NCBI GenBank assembly: GCA_964454645.1
Contig: CAYVTM010000007.1
Coordinates: 24,733 to 88,732, forward strand
Length of the DNA stretch: 64,000 nucleotides
Direction of reading: 5' to 3'
Source of the DNA: CAYVTM01 sp964454645
GTDB taxonomy: Bacteria > Bacteroidota > Bacteroidia > Sphingobacteriales > Sphingobacteriaceae
Part shown: in pieces, positions 27,293 to 36,143 of the stretch
Position numbering within the stretch: position 1 is the stretch's first letter
Layout of the letters: each line of letters begins with the position of its first letter
Notes under the pieces: model-generated
Told to the model about the DNA's origin: nothing
The model's input: the letters and a program-made list of their open reading frames with translations, nothing else
The model's database searches: none
Translations under genes and position numbers: made by a program

Positions 27293-28042
27293 TTAATATT
27301 GATGTTGAAGGATTAAATTTTCCATTTCTTTGAAGACTCTCTCTTTTAATTCGGGAACCTGTTCGATTGTATATCCCGATACATCGACAGGATCGGCGAA
27401 ATAAACATGAATCAATCCGGGATGTAAAGCCAATGGATTGCTTCTGGGGAAAAGCGTACGTGCATTAATAATAACAAATGGAGCAATAGGTGTTTGTGTT
27501 TCGATGGCGATACGAAAAGCGCCGTCATAAAAATCTTTAAGGGGAATATGCAGGTCGGTATTCATCGTCCCCTCCGGAAATATCAGAATGGAAATACCCT
27601 CCTGAAGAACTTTCTTTAACAGTTCAACACTTGCAGTACGACTCTCCTTACTGCTACGGTCGATCATGACAACGACGCGTTTATAAATAATTCCGAAGCC
27701 CGGTATTTTGCTCATCTCAATCTTCCCCAATGGTTTAAAAGCATTGGGAGCAGATATAACTACTGAAGGAGAATCGAGATATGAGTTATGATTCGAGATA
27801 TAGATATATGCTTTTCGTTTATTTACTTTCGATCTGTTCTTATAGATTACGGGGATAAAGAGAAAAGCACAAACAAGCCATGCCCAACAACGTAAGAAGA
27901 AAAAAGAAAGGGATGCGCCGGCTTTTCCTTTGAGCGTTGTCGCCAATAAAATAAAGGGAAGCAGACATAACATGAATCCGAAAAAAATCAGCAGTCCATA
28001 AATAAGATAAATTCCTGCTGCAATTTTTCGAAGAATATTCAT
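27293..28042 (-). CDS. plsC: 1-acyl-sn-glycerol-3-phosphate acyltransferase (PlsC-like)
   Basis: A 249-residue membrane-bound acyltransferase that makes phosphatidic acid. Two N-terminal hydrophobic segments (about 8-36 and 45-66) precede the catalytic NHNSYLD (NHx4D; H85, D90). FPEGTMN and a PIAPFVIINARTLFP region follow. It sits 9 bp after rnc, downstream of acpP-fabF, so the lipid-synthesis context supports the assignment. The exact acyl donor and acceptor are not determined by sequence. Confidence 0.92.
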   Translation of the reverse strand: MNILRKIAAGIYLIYGLLIFFGFMLCLLPFILLATTLKGKAGASLSFFFLRCWAWLVCAFLFIPVIYKNRSKVNKRKAYIYISNHNSYLDSPSVVISAPNAFKPLGKIEMSKIPGFGIIYKRVVVMIDRSSKESRTASVELLKKVLQEGISILIFPEGTMNTDLHIPLKDFYDGAFRIAIETQTPIAPFVIINARTLFPRSNPLALHPGLIHVYFADPVDVSGYTIEQVPELKERVFKEMENLILQHQY

Positions 28043-28051
28043 AGCGATCCT

Positions 28052-28777
28052 TTAAATACTTAAGCTGAGGCAAGCTTTCTCAGCGGCATTCTTCTCGGCG
28101 TTTTTCTTGCTGAAATCTTTCCCGATTCCCATTTCTTCGCCGCTAATAAGTACACGAACGGTAAACAAACGGGAGCTTCCCGAGGTTTTCTCTTCAACCA
28201 GTTCGAAAAGTACTTCTTTATTTTCTTTTTGCCCCCATTCCAGAAGCCGGCTTTTATAATTCGTTTCCAATTGTTCGAGGAGGTCGATATCGATATGAGG
28301 AATGAGGATACGTTTAATAATAAATGAATGGGTGAAATCGTAACCTTTATCTAAATAGATAGCTCCGATTAGCGCTTCGAAGGCATCTCCGAAAAGTGAA
28401 CTGTTTTTATTTTGTTGATTAGTAATGCGAACATCGTAATCAATCATATCGGCAATACCCAGTTTTTTAGATAACTGATTCAGGTGAGAGCGGTTGACGA
28501 TTTTCGATCGCATTTCGGTAAGGAATCCCTCATCTTTATACGGAAATTTTTTAAAGAGTACTTCAGCGATTATGGTACCTAATACCGCATCGCCTAAAAA
28601 TTCAAGACGTTCGTTACTGTTTTTTACTCCTTTGCGAATATCATTGGCCATCGATTTATGTCTGAGGGCAAGGCGGTATAAAACATGATTGGCGGGAACA
28701 AATCCCAACATATTTTTTAGAGAACGAATGAAATTCTTATGGGGAGAAAAATATAATCTGAGGGTTGAAAAAATCAT
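28052..28777 (-). CDS. rnc: Ribonuclease III
   Basis: A 241-residue double-strand-specific endoribonuclease. The RNase III signature NERLEFLGDAVLGTIIAE is present, with the second acidic site in FGDAFEALIGAIYLDKG. A C-terminal dsRNA-binding domain (about 170-241) ends with SKKNAEKNAAEKACLSL. It processes rRNA precursors and structured mRNAs. The order acpP-fabF-rnc is widely conserved. There are 58 bp between fabF and rnc. Confidence 0.97.
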   Translation of the reverse strand: MIFSTLRLYFSPHKNFIRSLKNMLGFVPANHVLYRLALRHKSMANDIRKGVKNSNERLEFLGDAVLGTIIAEVLFKKFPYKDEGFLTEMRSKIVNRSHLNQLSKKLGIADMIDYDVRITNQQNKNSSLFGDAFEALIGAIYLDKGYDFTHSFIIKRILIPHIDIDLLEQLETNYKSRLLEWGQKENKEVLFELVEEKTSGSSRLFTVRVLISGEEMGIGKDFSKKNAEKNAAEKACLSLSI

Positions 28778-28835
28778 ACGGACATTAACTTATCATAAAG
28801 TTAAAAAAGATCATGATAAATCAGAAGTAAAAAAA

Positions 28836-30086
28836 TTAATCAATCTTTCTAAAGATTACGGATGCGTTATGACCACCGAAACCAAATGTATTACTTAAAG
28901 CAGCCCGTACTGTTCTTTTTTGTGCTTTATTAAAAGTAAGGTTTAAACGAGGGTCGAATTGAGGGTCGTCGGTAAAGTGATTAATTGTTGGAGGAATAAT
29001 ATCATTTTTTACTGCAAGTATGGAAGCAATAGCTTCAACAGCACCGGTAGCGCCTAATAAATGCCCGGTCATTGATTTGGTAGAGCTGATGTTTAATTTA
29101 AAAGCATCATCGCCAAACAAGCTAACAATAGCTTTGGTTTCGCTAATGTCTCCCAAAGGAGTTGAGGTGCCGTGAACATTAATGTAATCAATGTCGGAGG
29201 TTTTAAGTCCGGCATCGTTTAATGCATTCCTCATAACGCTTAAAGCTCCTAAACCTTCCGGGTGTGGAGCGGTAATATGATTAGCATCTGCCGACATTCC
29301 ACCGCCGACAATTTCCGCATAAATTTTTGCGCCACGTTTTTTGGCATGCTCATATTCTTCTAATATCAAAGCTCCTGCGCCTTCACCTAAAATAAAACCG
29401 TCACGATCCAAATCGAAAGGACGTGAAGCAGTTTTCGGTGAATCGTTTCGGGTTGATAAGGCATGCATGGCATTGAATCCACCAATGGCAGCCTCGTTTA
29501 CTACAGCTTCTGAACCTCCTGCTACAATAATATCAGCTTTGTTTAAGCGGATGTAACTAAAGGCATCGATAATTGCGTTTGTAGAAGACGCACAAGCAGA
29601 AACCGTTGCAAAATTAGGGCCGCGAAGGCCATATTTCATAGAGATATGACCGGGAGCGATATCAATAATCATTTTAGGAATAAAAAAAGGATTGAAGCGG
29701 GGAGTGCCATCACCCTGTGTGAAAGCTGCTACTTCATCCACTAAGGTACGTAAACCTCCAATTCCCGAACCCCAAATAACGCCTGCGCGGTCGGGGTCGA
29801 TTGTACTGAAGTCTATACCCGAATCTTTTACTGCTTCATCTGTACTTACAAGAGCATAATGAACAAAGGGGTCTAATTTTCTTGCTTCTTTTTTCTCAAG
29901 AAAATCTTCTACATTGAAGTTCTTTACCTCACATGCAATCTGAGTTTTAAACTTAGAAGCATCGAAACGAGTAATCATATCAGCGCCACTAACACCATTG
30001 ATAAGAGCACTCCAAAATTCAGGAGCAGAATTACCGATGGGTGTTAGTGCCCCAATACCTGTTACTACAACTCTTTTAAGTTCCAT
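28836..30086 (-). CDS. fabF: Beta-ketoacyl-ACP synthase II
   Basis: A 416-residue condensing enzyme of fatty acid elongation. The catalytic triad is visible: C165 in TVSACASSTNAI, His in NVHGTSTPLGD, His in STKSMTGHLLGATG. The C-terminal SNTFGFGGHNASVIF is typical of FabF. It is 19 bp downstream of acpP, its substrate carrier. Full length and unremarkable. Confidence 0.98.
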   Translation of the reverse strand: MELKRVVVTGIGALTPIGNSAPEFWSALINGVSGADMITRFDASKFKTQIACEVKNFNVEDFLEKKEARKLDPFVHYALVSTDEAVKDSGIDFSTIDPDRAGVIWGSGIGGLRTLVDEVAAFTQGDGTPRFNPFFIPKMIIDIAPGHISMKYGLRGPNFATVSACASSTNAIIDAFSYIRLNKADIIVAGGSEAVVNEAAIGGFNAMHALSTRNDSPKTASRPFDLDRDGFILGEGAGALILEEYEHAKKRGAKIYAEIVGGGMSADANHITAPHPEGLGALSVMRNALNDAGLKTSDIDYINVHGTSTPLGDISETKAIVSLFGDDAFKLNISSTKSMTGHLLGATGAVEAIASILAVKNDIIPPTINHFTDDPQFDPRLNLTFNKAQKRTVRAALSNTFGFGGHNASVIFRKID

Positions 30087-30105
30087 GCAAAGGAATTAAG
30101 TGTTC

Positions 30106-30342
30106 TTACTTAACGTTCTTCTCAAGATAAGAGACCGCCTGACCTACAGTGCCAATCGTTTCAGCCTGTTCATCAGGTATAGCGATATTAAATTCTTTTT
30201 CAAACTCCATGATCAATTCAACGGTATCCAATGAATCGGCACCTAAGTCGTTTGTGAAACTAGCTTCAGGTGTAACTTCGCTTTCATCTACACCTAACTT
30301 TTCAACAATAATTGCTTTTACTCTTGATGCAATATCTGACAT
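30106..30342 (-). CDS. acpP: Acyl carrier protein
   Basis: A 78-residue acidic carrier. S37 in LGADSLDTVELIM is the phosphopantetheine attachment site. It is the first gene of the minus-strand run acpP-fabF-rnc-plsC-eamA-yicC-gmk-nadD. The upstream region is AT-rich with TTTTTTTCTTTGC, a possible degenerate -7 element. Confidence 0.98.
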   Translation of the reverse strand: MSDIASRVKAIIVEKLGVDESEVTPEASFTNDLGADSLDTVELIMEFEKEFNIAIPDEQAETIGTVGQAVSYLEKNVK

Positions 30343-30475
30343 AGCTTTATTTTTTTTAGTGTTTTACAATTCTGTGCAAAGAAAAAAATATTATAACAAA
30401 TAATCAAACTTTATTTTTCTGTTCGATTAGTTTATAAAAATCGGTCTTTTTCACCTCAATAGTAGGCTTTTTTTA

Positions 30476-30483
30476 TATTTTTG
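30476..30483 (+). promoter_or_regulatory. -7 element of the IPExxxVDY gene
   Basis: TATTTTTG matches TAnnTTTG. Because it covers the upstream in-frame TTG at 30481, that codon cannot be the start. This decides for the TTG at 30502. Confidence 0.5.
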
Positions 30484-30501
30484 ACAAATAAATTTTTTGT
30501 T

Positions 30502-30921
30502 TTGGCAAAGAAAGTCCTGAGAATTGAATACGATTTTGACTTTACTTTGATAGGAATCAGCGCATCCGTCAAAGAATACCGCCTTTGCTGGTACTTAAAC
30601 AAAGAATTGGGCTTTGAATTTATTCGCATGGATGATTTGGAAATGCGCACAGATAATTCGGAAGATGCATATTTCAGTTTATACAAACATGCCGTTGAAA
30701 ATTCCGAGACAGATTTTTTTTACCTCTCAAACAAAGGAAATAGCAACTATCTTATCCCCGAAAGTAAGGAAACCGATTATTTCTTAATGGCAAATTATCG
30801 GTTAAATAATGCTGAAGAAAGAAATTTACTTTCCGATATGAATAAGATAGAAGTTATTCACGCAGCTTATTTGATTAATCCGGAAACACTGAAATCAAAA
30901 GAAAACTTCTTGATATTCTGA
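30502..30921 (+). CDS. IPExxxVDY family protein
   Basis: 139 residues from a TTG start (read as Met), beginning MAKKVLRIEYDFDFTLIGIS. It contains LIPESKETDYFLM, matching the name-giving IPExxxVDY motif with T for V. It also has SVKEYRLCWYLNKELG, typical of this small Bacteroidota-specific family. Function is unknown. Its position between acpP (divergent) and pyk matches the usual genomic neighbourhood as I know it. There is no ATG near the conserved N-terminus, hence the TTG. It is soluble, with no signal peptide. Confidence 0.85.
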   Translation: MAKKVLRIEYDFDFTLIGISASVKEYRLCWYLNKELGFEFIRMDDLEMRTDNSEDAYFSLYKHAVENSETDFFYLSNKGNSNYLIPESKETDYFLMANYRLNNAEERNLLSDMNKIEVIHAAYLINPETLKSKENFLIF

Positions 30922-30986
30922 GAATAGAGGCTCCGGGCAAACAAAATGAGTAATATTACCTTATATTAGCCAGGACATAAACCACT

Positions 30987-32417
30987 ATGAAAATTCAATA
31001 CAACAGAACTAAAATTGTCGCGACACTGGGACCGGCCTCTTCTTCTAAAGAAGTATTACTGAAAATGATACGTGCGGGAGTAGATATCTGCCGAATTAAT
31101 TTTTCTCATGGAAAACACGAAGACCATCTCAAAATAATCAACATTATACGTGAAATAAATACCAGACACAAAACACATGTAGGCATATTGGCCGATTTAC
31201 AAGGCCCCAAAATTCGTATCGGCGAAGTGGAAAATAATGGGATTCAGCTCATAAAGAATCAGGAAATCTATATTACTACAAAGGAACAAATCGGGAATAG
31301 TGAGCAGTTGTATATTACTTATCAGGATTTTCCGAAGGATGTAAAAAAAGGTGAAATTATTTTATTGGATGATGGAAAGCTCCAGTTCAGAATCCTGGAA
31401 ACCAATCATAAAGACCTGGTTAAAGCAAAAGTTATTTATGGAGGGGTGCTTTCGTCAAACAAAGGCGTAAACCTTCCGGATACAAAAGTGTCGATACCCA
31501 GCTTAACGCCCAAAGACCTGGAAGACCTCGATTTTATTCTAAAGCAAGATATTGAATGGGTCGGTTTATCTTTTGTACGGGAAGCAAAAGACATTGATGA
31601 GCTGAAAGCAATCATTAAAAGTAAAGGAGCCTCGACGCGTGTTATTGCGAAAATCGAAAAACCCGAAGCAGTAAAAAACCTAGATGATATTATTGAAGCG
31701 ACCGATGGCGTAATGGTTGCCCGGGGAGATTTGGGCGTTGAATGTCCTATGGAAGAAGTGCCGATTATCCAAAAACGTATTGTAAAAAAATGTATCGTAG
31801 TAGCGAAGCCTGTCATAATTGCAACGCAAATGATGGAAAGTATGATTAGTAACCCACGCCCCACACGTGCGGAAGTAAACGATGTAGCCAATTCTGTGTT
31901 GGATGGTGCCGATGCCGTTATGTTGAGTGGTGAGACCTCGGTGGGCGAATACCCCGTAGAGGTGATAGAGGCTATGCAGCAAATCATTCAGAAAATAGAA
32001 AAGACAAGCTATCCCTATGGCCCGACAGAAACTCCAACTAAAAAATCATCAACCTTTATGTCGGATTCTGTTTGTTATACAGCCTGTGTCTTAGCCGAAC
32101 AAAACGATGCGAGTGGGATTGTATCGATGACCTCTTCGGGTTATACAGCCTTTCAAATTTCAAGTCATCGTTCCAAATCACGTACTTTCATTTTTACAAG
32201 TAACGAAAAATTACTGTGTACCCTAAGTCTCGTATGGGGTGTACACGGGTTCTATTACGATAAATTTATCAGTACCGATGAAACGATTAAAGAAGTGAAT
32301 GCTGTTTTGAAGCAGGCGAAGTTTGTAAGGAAAGGAGATATCTTAATCAATACCGCAAGTATTCCCATCGCCCTAAAAGGACGTACCAATATGATTAAAG
32401 TAAGCGTTATCGACTGA
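30987..32417 (+). CDS. pyk: Pyruvate kinase
   Basis: A 476-residue glycolytic enzyme that converts PEP and ADP to pyruvate and ATP. Visible motifs are TKIVATLGPASSS, ICRINFSHG, ADLQGPKIRIG, VIAKIEKPEAVKNLD, the VMVARGDLGVE active-site region and VLDGADAVMLSGETS. The C-terminal domain is present. A TATATTAG about 20 bp upstream may be a -7 element. It is full length and follows the IPExxxVDY gene by 65 bp. Confidence 0.98.
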   Translation: MKIQYNRTKIVATLGPASSSKEVLLKMIRAGVDICRINFSHGKHEDHLKIINIIREINTRHKTHVGILADLQGPKIRIGEVENNGIQLIKNQEIYITTKEQIGNSEQLYITYQDFPKDVKKGEIILLDDGKLQFRILETNHKDLVKAKVIYGGVLSSNKGVNLPDTKVSIPSLTPKDLEDLDFILKQDIEWVGLSFVREAKDIDELKAIIKSKGASTRVIAKIEKPEAVKNLDDIIEATDGVMVARGDLGVECPMEEVPIIQKRIVKKCIVVAKPVIIATQMMESMISNPRPTRAEVNDVANSVLDGADAVMLSGETSVGEYPVEVIEAMQQIIQKIEKTSYPYGPTETPTKKSSTFMSDSVCYTACVLAEQNDASGIVSMTSSGYTAFQISSHRSKSRTFIFTSNEKLLCTLSLVWGVHGFYYDKFISTDETIKEVNAVLKQAKFVRKGDILINTASIPIALKGRTNMIKVSVID

Positions 32418-32427
32418 TAATCAGGTA

Positions 32428-32461
32428 CAATAAAAAAATCATAAAACCGTATTTTTTATTG
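32428..32461 (+). terminator. Possible weak terminator after pyk
   Basis: CAATAAAAAA (32428-32437) pairs perfectly with TTTTTTATTG (32452-32461). The stem is almost pure A-T and no further T-run follows, so termination would be weak. Confidence 0.35.
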
Positions 32462-32470
32462 TTTTCCACA
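32461..32470 (+). promoter_or_regulatory. DnaA-box-like site 1 upstream of nrdJ
   Basis: GTTTTCCACA contains TTTTCCACA, one mismatch from the consensus DnaA box TTATCCACA. An exact reverse complement lies at 32540-32549. Confidence 0.4.
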
Positions 32471-32539
32471 CGTTTAATAAGTGTAGAATCAAGCGTTTAT
32501 AAGAGCTTTAATTTGATAAGAGCATCTTATTCCTTTCAC

Positions 32540-32549
32540 TGTGGAAAAC
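32540..32549 (-). promoter_or_regulatory. DnaA-box-like site 2 upstream of nrdJ
   Basis: TGTGGAAAAC is the exact inverse of site 1. It ends 5 bp before the -33 TTTG of the nrdJ promoter, so a bound protein would touch RNA polymerase. Confidence 0.4.
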
Positions 32550-32554
32550 TCTGT

Positions 32555-32585
32555 TTTGTCATCGGTACTTCTAAGGTTAACTTTG
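32555..32585 (+). promoter_or_regulatory. nrdJ promoter
   Basis: TTTG (32555-32558), 19 nt, TAACTTTG (32578-32585) is a full match to the Bacteroidota promoter consensus. The 5' UTR would be about 80 nt. An ACAC-N9-GTGT element (32601-32617) lies just downstream and another at 32468-32484. Confidence 0.8.
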
Positions 32586-32671
32586 GTTAAAAACCCCTAA
32601 ACACTAGTTTTGGGTGTAAGCGATTAATAACTAACAACTAACAAATAAACTAATTTCTAAATACGATTTTT

Positions 32672-35600
32672 ATGAGTAAGAAAGAGACAAAAGGAAAAGG
32701 GCTGAAGGTAGAGAGATACTTCACCCGCGATGGTCAAAGCCCATACGACCAATTTACATACGAGAAGAGATCTTCCGTAATTCGTAATCCCGCAGGTGAT
32801 GCCGTATTTGAAATGAATGATGTAGAAGTTCCTAATACCTGGTCGCAGGTAGCTACAGATATTTTAGCACAGAAGTATTTTAGAAAAGCAGGTGTTCCTC
32901 AAGCAGACGGAACGCTGGGTTCAGAAACTTCTATCAAACAGGTAGCTCATCGTATGGCGCATTGCTGGATGGGTTGGGGAAAACGCTATGGATACTTTGC
33001 CTCCGAAAAAGATGCGGAGGTATTTTATGATGAATTGGTATATACAATTGTTGGTCAGTTAGCTGCACCAAATTCTCCGCAATGGTTCAATACCGGTTTA
33101 CACAGTTCTTATGGCATTACCGGAAAACCACAGGGGCATTATTATGTAGATCCCGAAACAGAAGTCTTAAGTAAATCCACTTCGGCTTATGAAAGACCAC
33201 AGCCACATGCATGTTTTATCTTGTCGGTGGATGATGATTTGGTGAATGAAGGCGGTATCATGGACCTTTGGGTTCGTGAAGCCCGTATCTTTAAGTACGG
33301 ATCGGGAGTAGGAACCAACTTCTCGAAGATTCGCGGAGAGAATGAAAAACTATCGGGTGGAGGATACTCTTCCGGATTAATGTCTTTCCTGAAAATAGGC
33401 GACCGTGCAGCGGGTGCTATTAAATCGGGAGGCACAACCCGTCGTGCCGCAAAAATGGTCTGCCTCGATTTAGATCATCCCGAAATAGAAGGCTTTGTAA
33501 ACTGGAAAGTTGAAGAAGAGAAAAAAGTTGCGGCATTAATCGCCGCAGGTTACTCTTCGGATTATGAAGGTGAGGCATACAGAACCGTTTCCGGTCAGAA
33601 CTCAAATAATTCGGTTCGTATTCCGAATGCTTTCTTTAACGCACTTAAAGAGCGTAAGGATTGGGAGCTTATCGGAAGATCATCCGGGAAAGTCGTTAAA
33701 ACAGTGTCTTCCGGAAAACTTTGGGACGATATCGCATTTGCTGCATGGGCTTGTGCCGACCCGGGAGTTCAGTACGATACTACCATTAACGAGTGGCATA
33801 CCTGCCCCGAAGGTGGCCGCATCAATGCATCGAACCCTTGTTCCGAATATATGTTCCTGGATAATACGGCCTGTAATTTAGCGTCCGTAAATCTTCGTCA
33901 TTTCTTTAATCCCGATACACTCGAATTTGATGTAAAAGGATACGAACATATTTGTCGTTTATGGACAATCGTGTTGGAAATTTCTGTATTGATGGCTCAG
34001 TTCCCGTCGAAAGAAGTTGCTCAATTATCATACGACTACCGTACACTGGGTTTGGGTTATGCAAATCTGGGCTCAATGTTGATGGTTGCCGGTATTCCAT
34101 ACGATAGCGACAAAGGCCGTGCAATCGGGGGCGCAATCACAGCAATCATGACAGGTGTTGCCTATGCTACCTCTGCGGAGATGGCGAGGGAGCTGGGACC
34201 TTTTAAAGAATTTAAGAAAAATAAAAATCACATGATGCGCGTAATGCGTAATCATCGTTATGCTGCTTACAATGCAACTGATGCATACGAAGGATTGGAA
34301 ATAGCGCCTCCGGGTATCGATCCTAAATATTGTCCCGATTATTTATTATCGGCAGCATGCAATGCATGGGATAAAGCGGTTGAATTGGGAGAGAAACACG
34401 GATACCGCAATGCACAAACAACAGTTATCGCCCCTACCGGAACAATCGGTTTGGTAATGGATTGCGATACTACCGGTATCGAACCCGATTTTGCATTGGT
34501 TAAATTTAAAAAACTTTCGGGCGGTGGTTACTTTAAAATTATTAATCAGGCCGTACCTGCTGCATTGAAAAATCAGGGATATAAAGAGCACGAAGTTGAA
34601 GAGATTGTAAATTATGCAAAAGGTCATGCAACCATTGACGGGGCACCTCACATTAATTTTAACTCTTTAGCAGCGAAAGGCTTTACACAAGATGATTTAC
34701 AACGTGTAGATAAGGGAATGGTTGCTGCTTTCGAAATTAGTTTTGCATTTAATATATGGTCTTTGGGTGAAGAGTGTGTGAAACGTTTAGGTTTTAAACC
34801 GGAACAATACAATGCACCTAATTTCAACTTATTGCAAGCATTAGGCTTTACAAAAACACAGATCGCCGAAGCAAACGAATATGTTTGCGGAACAATGACG
34901 ATCGAGGGAGCACCTTATTTAAAACAAGAACACTACCCTATTTTCGATTGTGCTAACAAATGCGGATCGATAGGGGTACGTTATATTCATGCACACGGTC
35001 ATATTAAAATGATGGCTGCGGCACAACCGTTCTTATCCGGTGCAATTTCTAAAACCATCAATCTTCCGAACGAAGCTACGGTTGATGAAATTAAAGATTG
35101 TTATCAGTTAAGCTGGGAGCTGGGACTGAAAGCAAATGCATTGTATCGGGATGGTTGTAAATTATCTCAGCCGCTTTCTACCAAAGCATCGAAAGATGAT
35201 GAGAAAATTGATTCTGTAGAAGAAGTATTAGGAGAAGCAGCAAATGTGAAACTGAGCGATCTTACCCCTGAACAGGTATTGGAAGCGGCGAAAGCTATTA
35301 TCGAAAAATCGAAAGATACAACCTTCAAACGTCAGTTATCGAGTGTTGTAGAACGTAAAAATATGCCTTCGAAACGTCACGGCTTTACACAAAAAGCAGC
35401 TGTAGGCGGACAAACTATTTATGTACGTACCGGAGAATATGAAGACGGAACGTTGGGTGAAATTTTTATCGATATGCATAAAGAAGGTGCGACCTTCCGT
35501 TCGTTGATGAACTGCTTTGCCATTGCTGTATCGGTGGGTTTACAATACGGCGTACCTTTGGAAGAGTTTGTCGATAAATTCACCTTCACTCGTTTCGAGC

Positions 35601-35986
35601 CATCGGGTATGGTATCGGGTCATGATAATATTAAGACGGCAACGTCTATCATCGATTATATCTTCCGTATGTTGGGATATGAGTATTTAGACAGAGCAGA
35701 TTTGGTGCATGTCATTTCCGAAAAAAATGCGGTTATCGGTAATCCGCAGATGACTGATGAAGATGTAAACCCGGATGCAGAAAACAGCATTCAGAAAACA
35801 TCTGCTCCAAAAGCTACGAAACAAGAAATGAAAGCCGCAGAGTTTGTAAGTAAAAAACCTGTATTGGATATATCGGGTGGTGCACAATCAGACGCACCTC
35901 CATGTACCAACTGCGGTCATATCATGGTTCGTTCGGGAACCTGCTACAAATGTCTCAACTGCGGAACACAGGGAGGCTGCAGTTAA
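32672..35986 (+). CDS. nrdJ: Vitamin B12-dependent (class II) ribonucleotide reductase
   Basis: 1104 residues. It reduces ribonucleotides to deoxyribonucleotides using adenosylcobalamin, so no oxygen is needed. Visible features are the first active-site Cys in HACFILSVDDD, the NPCSEYMFLDNTACNLASVNL active-site region, VIAPTGTIGLVMDCDTTGIE, and a C-terminal zinc/thiol region with CTNCG, CYKC and CGTQGGC that probably shuttles electrons. Full length for the family. No B12 riboswitch is recognisable upstream. It has its own strong promoter and terminator. Confidence 0.97.
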   Translation: MSKKETKGKGLKVERYFTRDGQSPYDQFTYEKRSSVIRNPAGDAVFEMNDVEVPNTWSQVATDILAQKYFRKAGVPQADGTLGSETSIKQVAHRMAHCWMGWGKRYGYFASEKDAEVFYDELVYTIVGQLAAPNSPQWFNTGLHSSYGITGKPQGHYYVDPETEVLSKSTSAYERPQPHACFILSVDDDLVNEGGIMDLWVREARIFKYGSGVGTNFSKIRGENEKLSGGGYSSGLMSFLKIGDRAAGAIKSGGTTRRAAKMVCLDLDHPEIEGFVNWKVEEEKKVAALIAAGYSSDYEGEAYRTVSGQNSNNSVRIPNAFFNALKERKDWELIGRSSGKVVKTVSSGKLWDDIAFAAWACADPGVQYDTTINEWHTCPEGGRINASNPCSEYMFLDNTACNLASVNLRHFFNPDTLEFDVKGYEHICRLWTIVLEISVLMAQFPSKEVAQLSYDYRTLGLGYANLGSMLMVAGIPYDSDKGRAIGGAITAIMTGVAYATSAEMARELGPFKEFKKNKNHMMRVMRNHRYAAYNATDAYEGLEIAPPGIDPKYCPDYLLSAACNAWDKAVELGEKHGYRNAQTTVIAPTGTIGLVMDCDTTGIEPDFALVKFKKLSGGGYFKIINQAVPAALKNQGYKEHEVEEIVNYAKGHATIDGAPHINFNSLAAKGFTQDDLQRVDKGMVAAFEISFAFNIWSLGEECVKRLGFKPEQYNAPNFNLLQALGFTKTQIAEANEYVCGTMTIEGAPYLKQEHYPIFDCANKCGSIGVRYIHAHGHIKMMAAAQPFLSGAISKTINLPNEATVDEIKDCYQLSWELGLKANALYRDGCKLSQPLSTKASKDDEKIDSVEEVLGEAANVKLSDLTPEQVLEAAKAIIEKSKDTTFKRQLSSVVERKNMPSKRHGFTQKAAVGGQTIYVRTGEYEDGTLGEIFIDMHKEGATFRSLMNCFAIAVSVGLQYGVPLEEFVDKFTFTRFEPSGMVSGHDNIKTATSIIDYIFRMLGYEYLDRADLVHVISEKNAVIGNPQMTDEDVNPDAENSIQKTSAPKATKQEMKAAEFVSKKPVLDISGGAQSDAPPCTNCGHIMVRSGTCYKCLNCGTQGGCS

Positions 35987-36021
35987 TAAGAATTTGATTT
36001 TTTTTAAAGTGAACAATTAAA

Positions 36022-36056
36022 AAATGCAGAAGCCCCTTTTGGGGTTTTTTGCATTT
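36022..36056 (+). terminator. nrdJ terminator
   Basis: An inner stem GCCCC-TTTT-GGGG (36032-36044) followed by six T, enclosed by an outer stem AAATGCA (36022-36028) and TGCATTT (36050-36056). It ends 3 bp before the palindromic repeat. Confidence 0.85.
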
Positions 36057-36058
36057 GT

Positions 36059-36108
36059 AGCTATGCAACTCATGGCATGACTATAGTCATGCCATGAGTT
36101 GCATAGCT
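36059..36108. repeat. Perfect 50-bp palindrome, copy 1 of a dispersed family
   Basis: The sequence is self-complementary about the centre 36083/36084. The 32-bp core is the half-site ACTCATGGCATGACTA followed by its exact reverse complement. In this copy the palindrome extends 9 bp further on each side (AGCTATGCA and TGCATAGCT). It lies after the nrdJ terminator. The other copies are at 56142-56173 and 63957-64000. Confidence 0.97.
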
Positions 36109-36143
36109 CATCCATCATTTGTAAGAACTTAAAATCCTATTTA

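Noticed and set aside
28689..28898. ORF in the rnc-fabF gap on the plus strand
   Set aside because: It is antisense to the conserved ends of both genes and has no independent support.
32418..32671. Cobalamin riboswitch upstream of the B12-dependent nrdJ
   Set aside because: Expected from the cofactor, but no B12-box-like conserved core or the needed set of paired arms is recognisable in the 254-bp gap.
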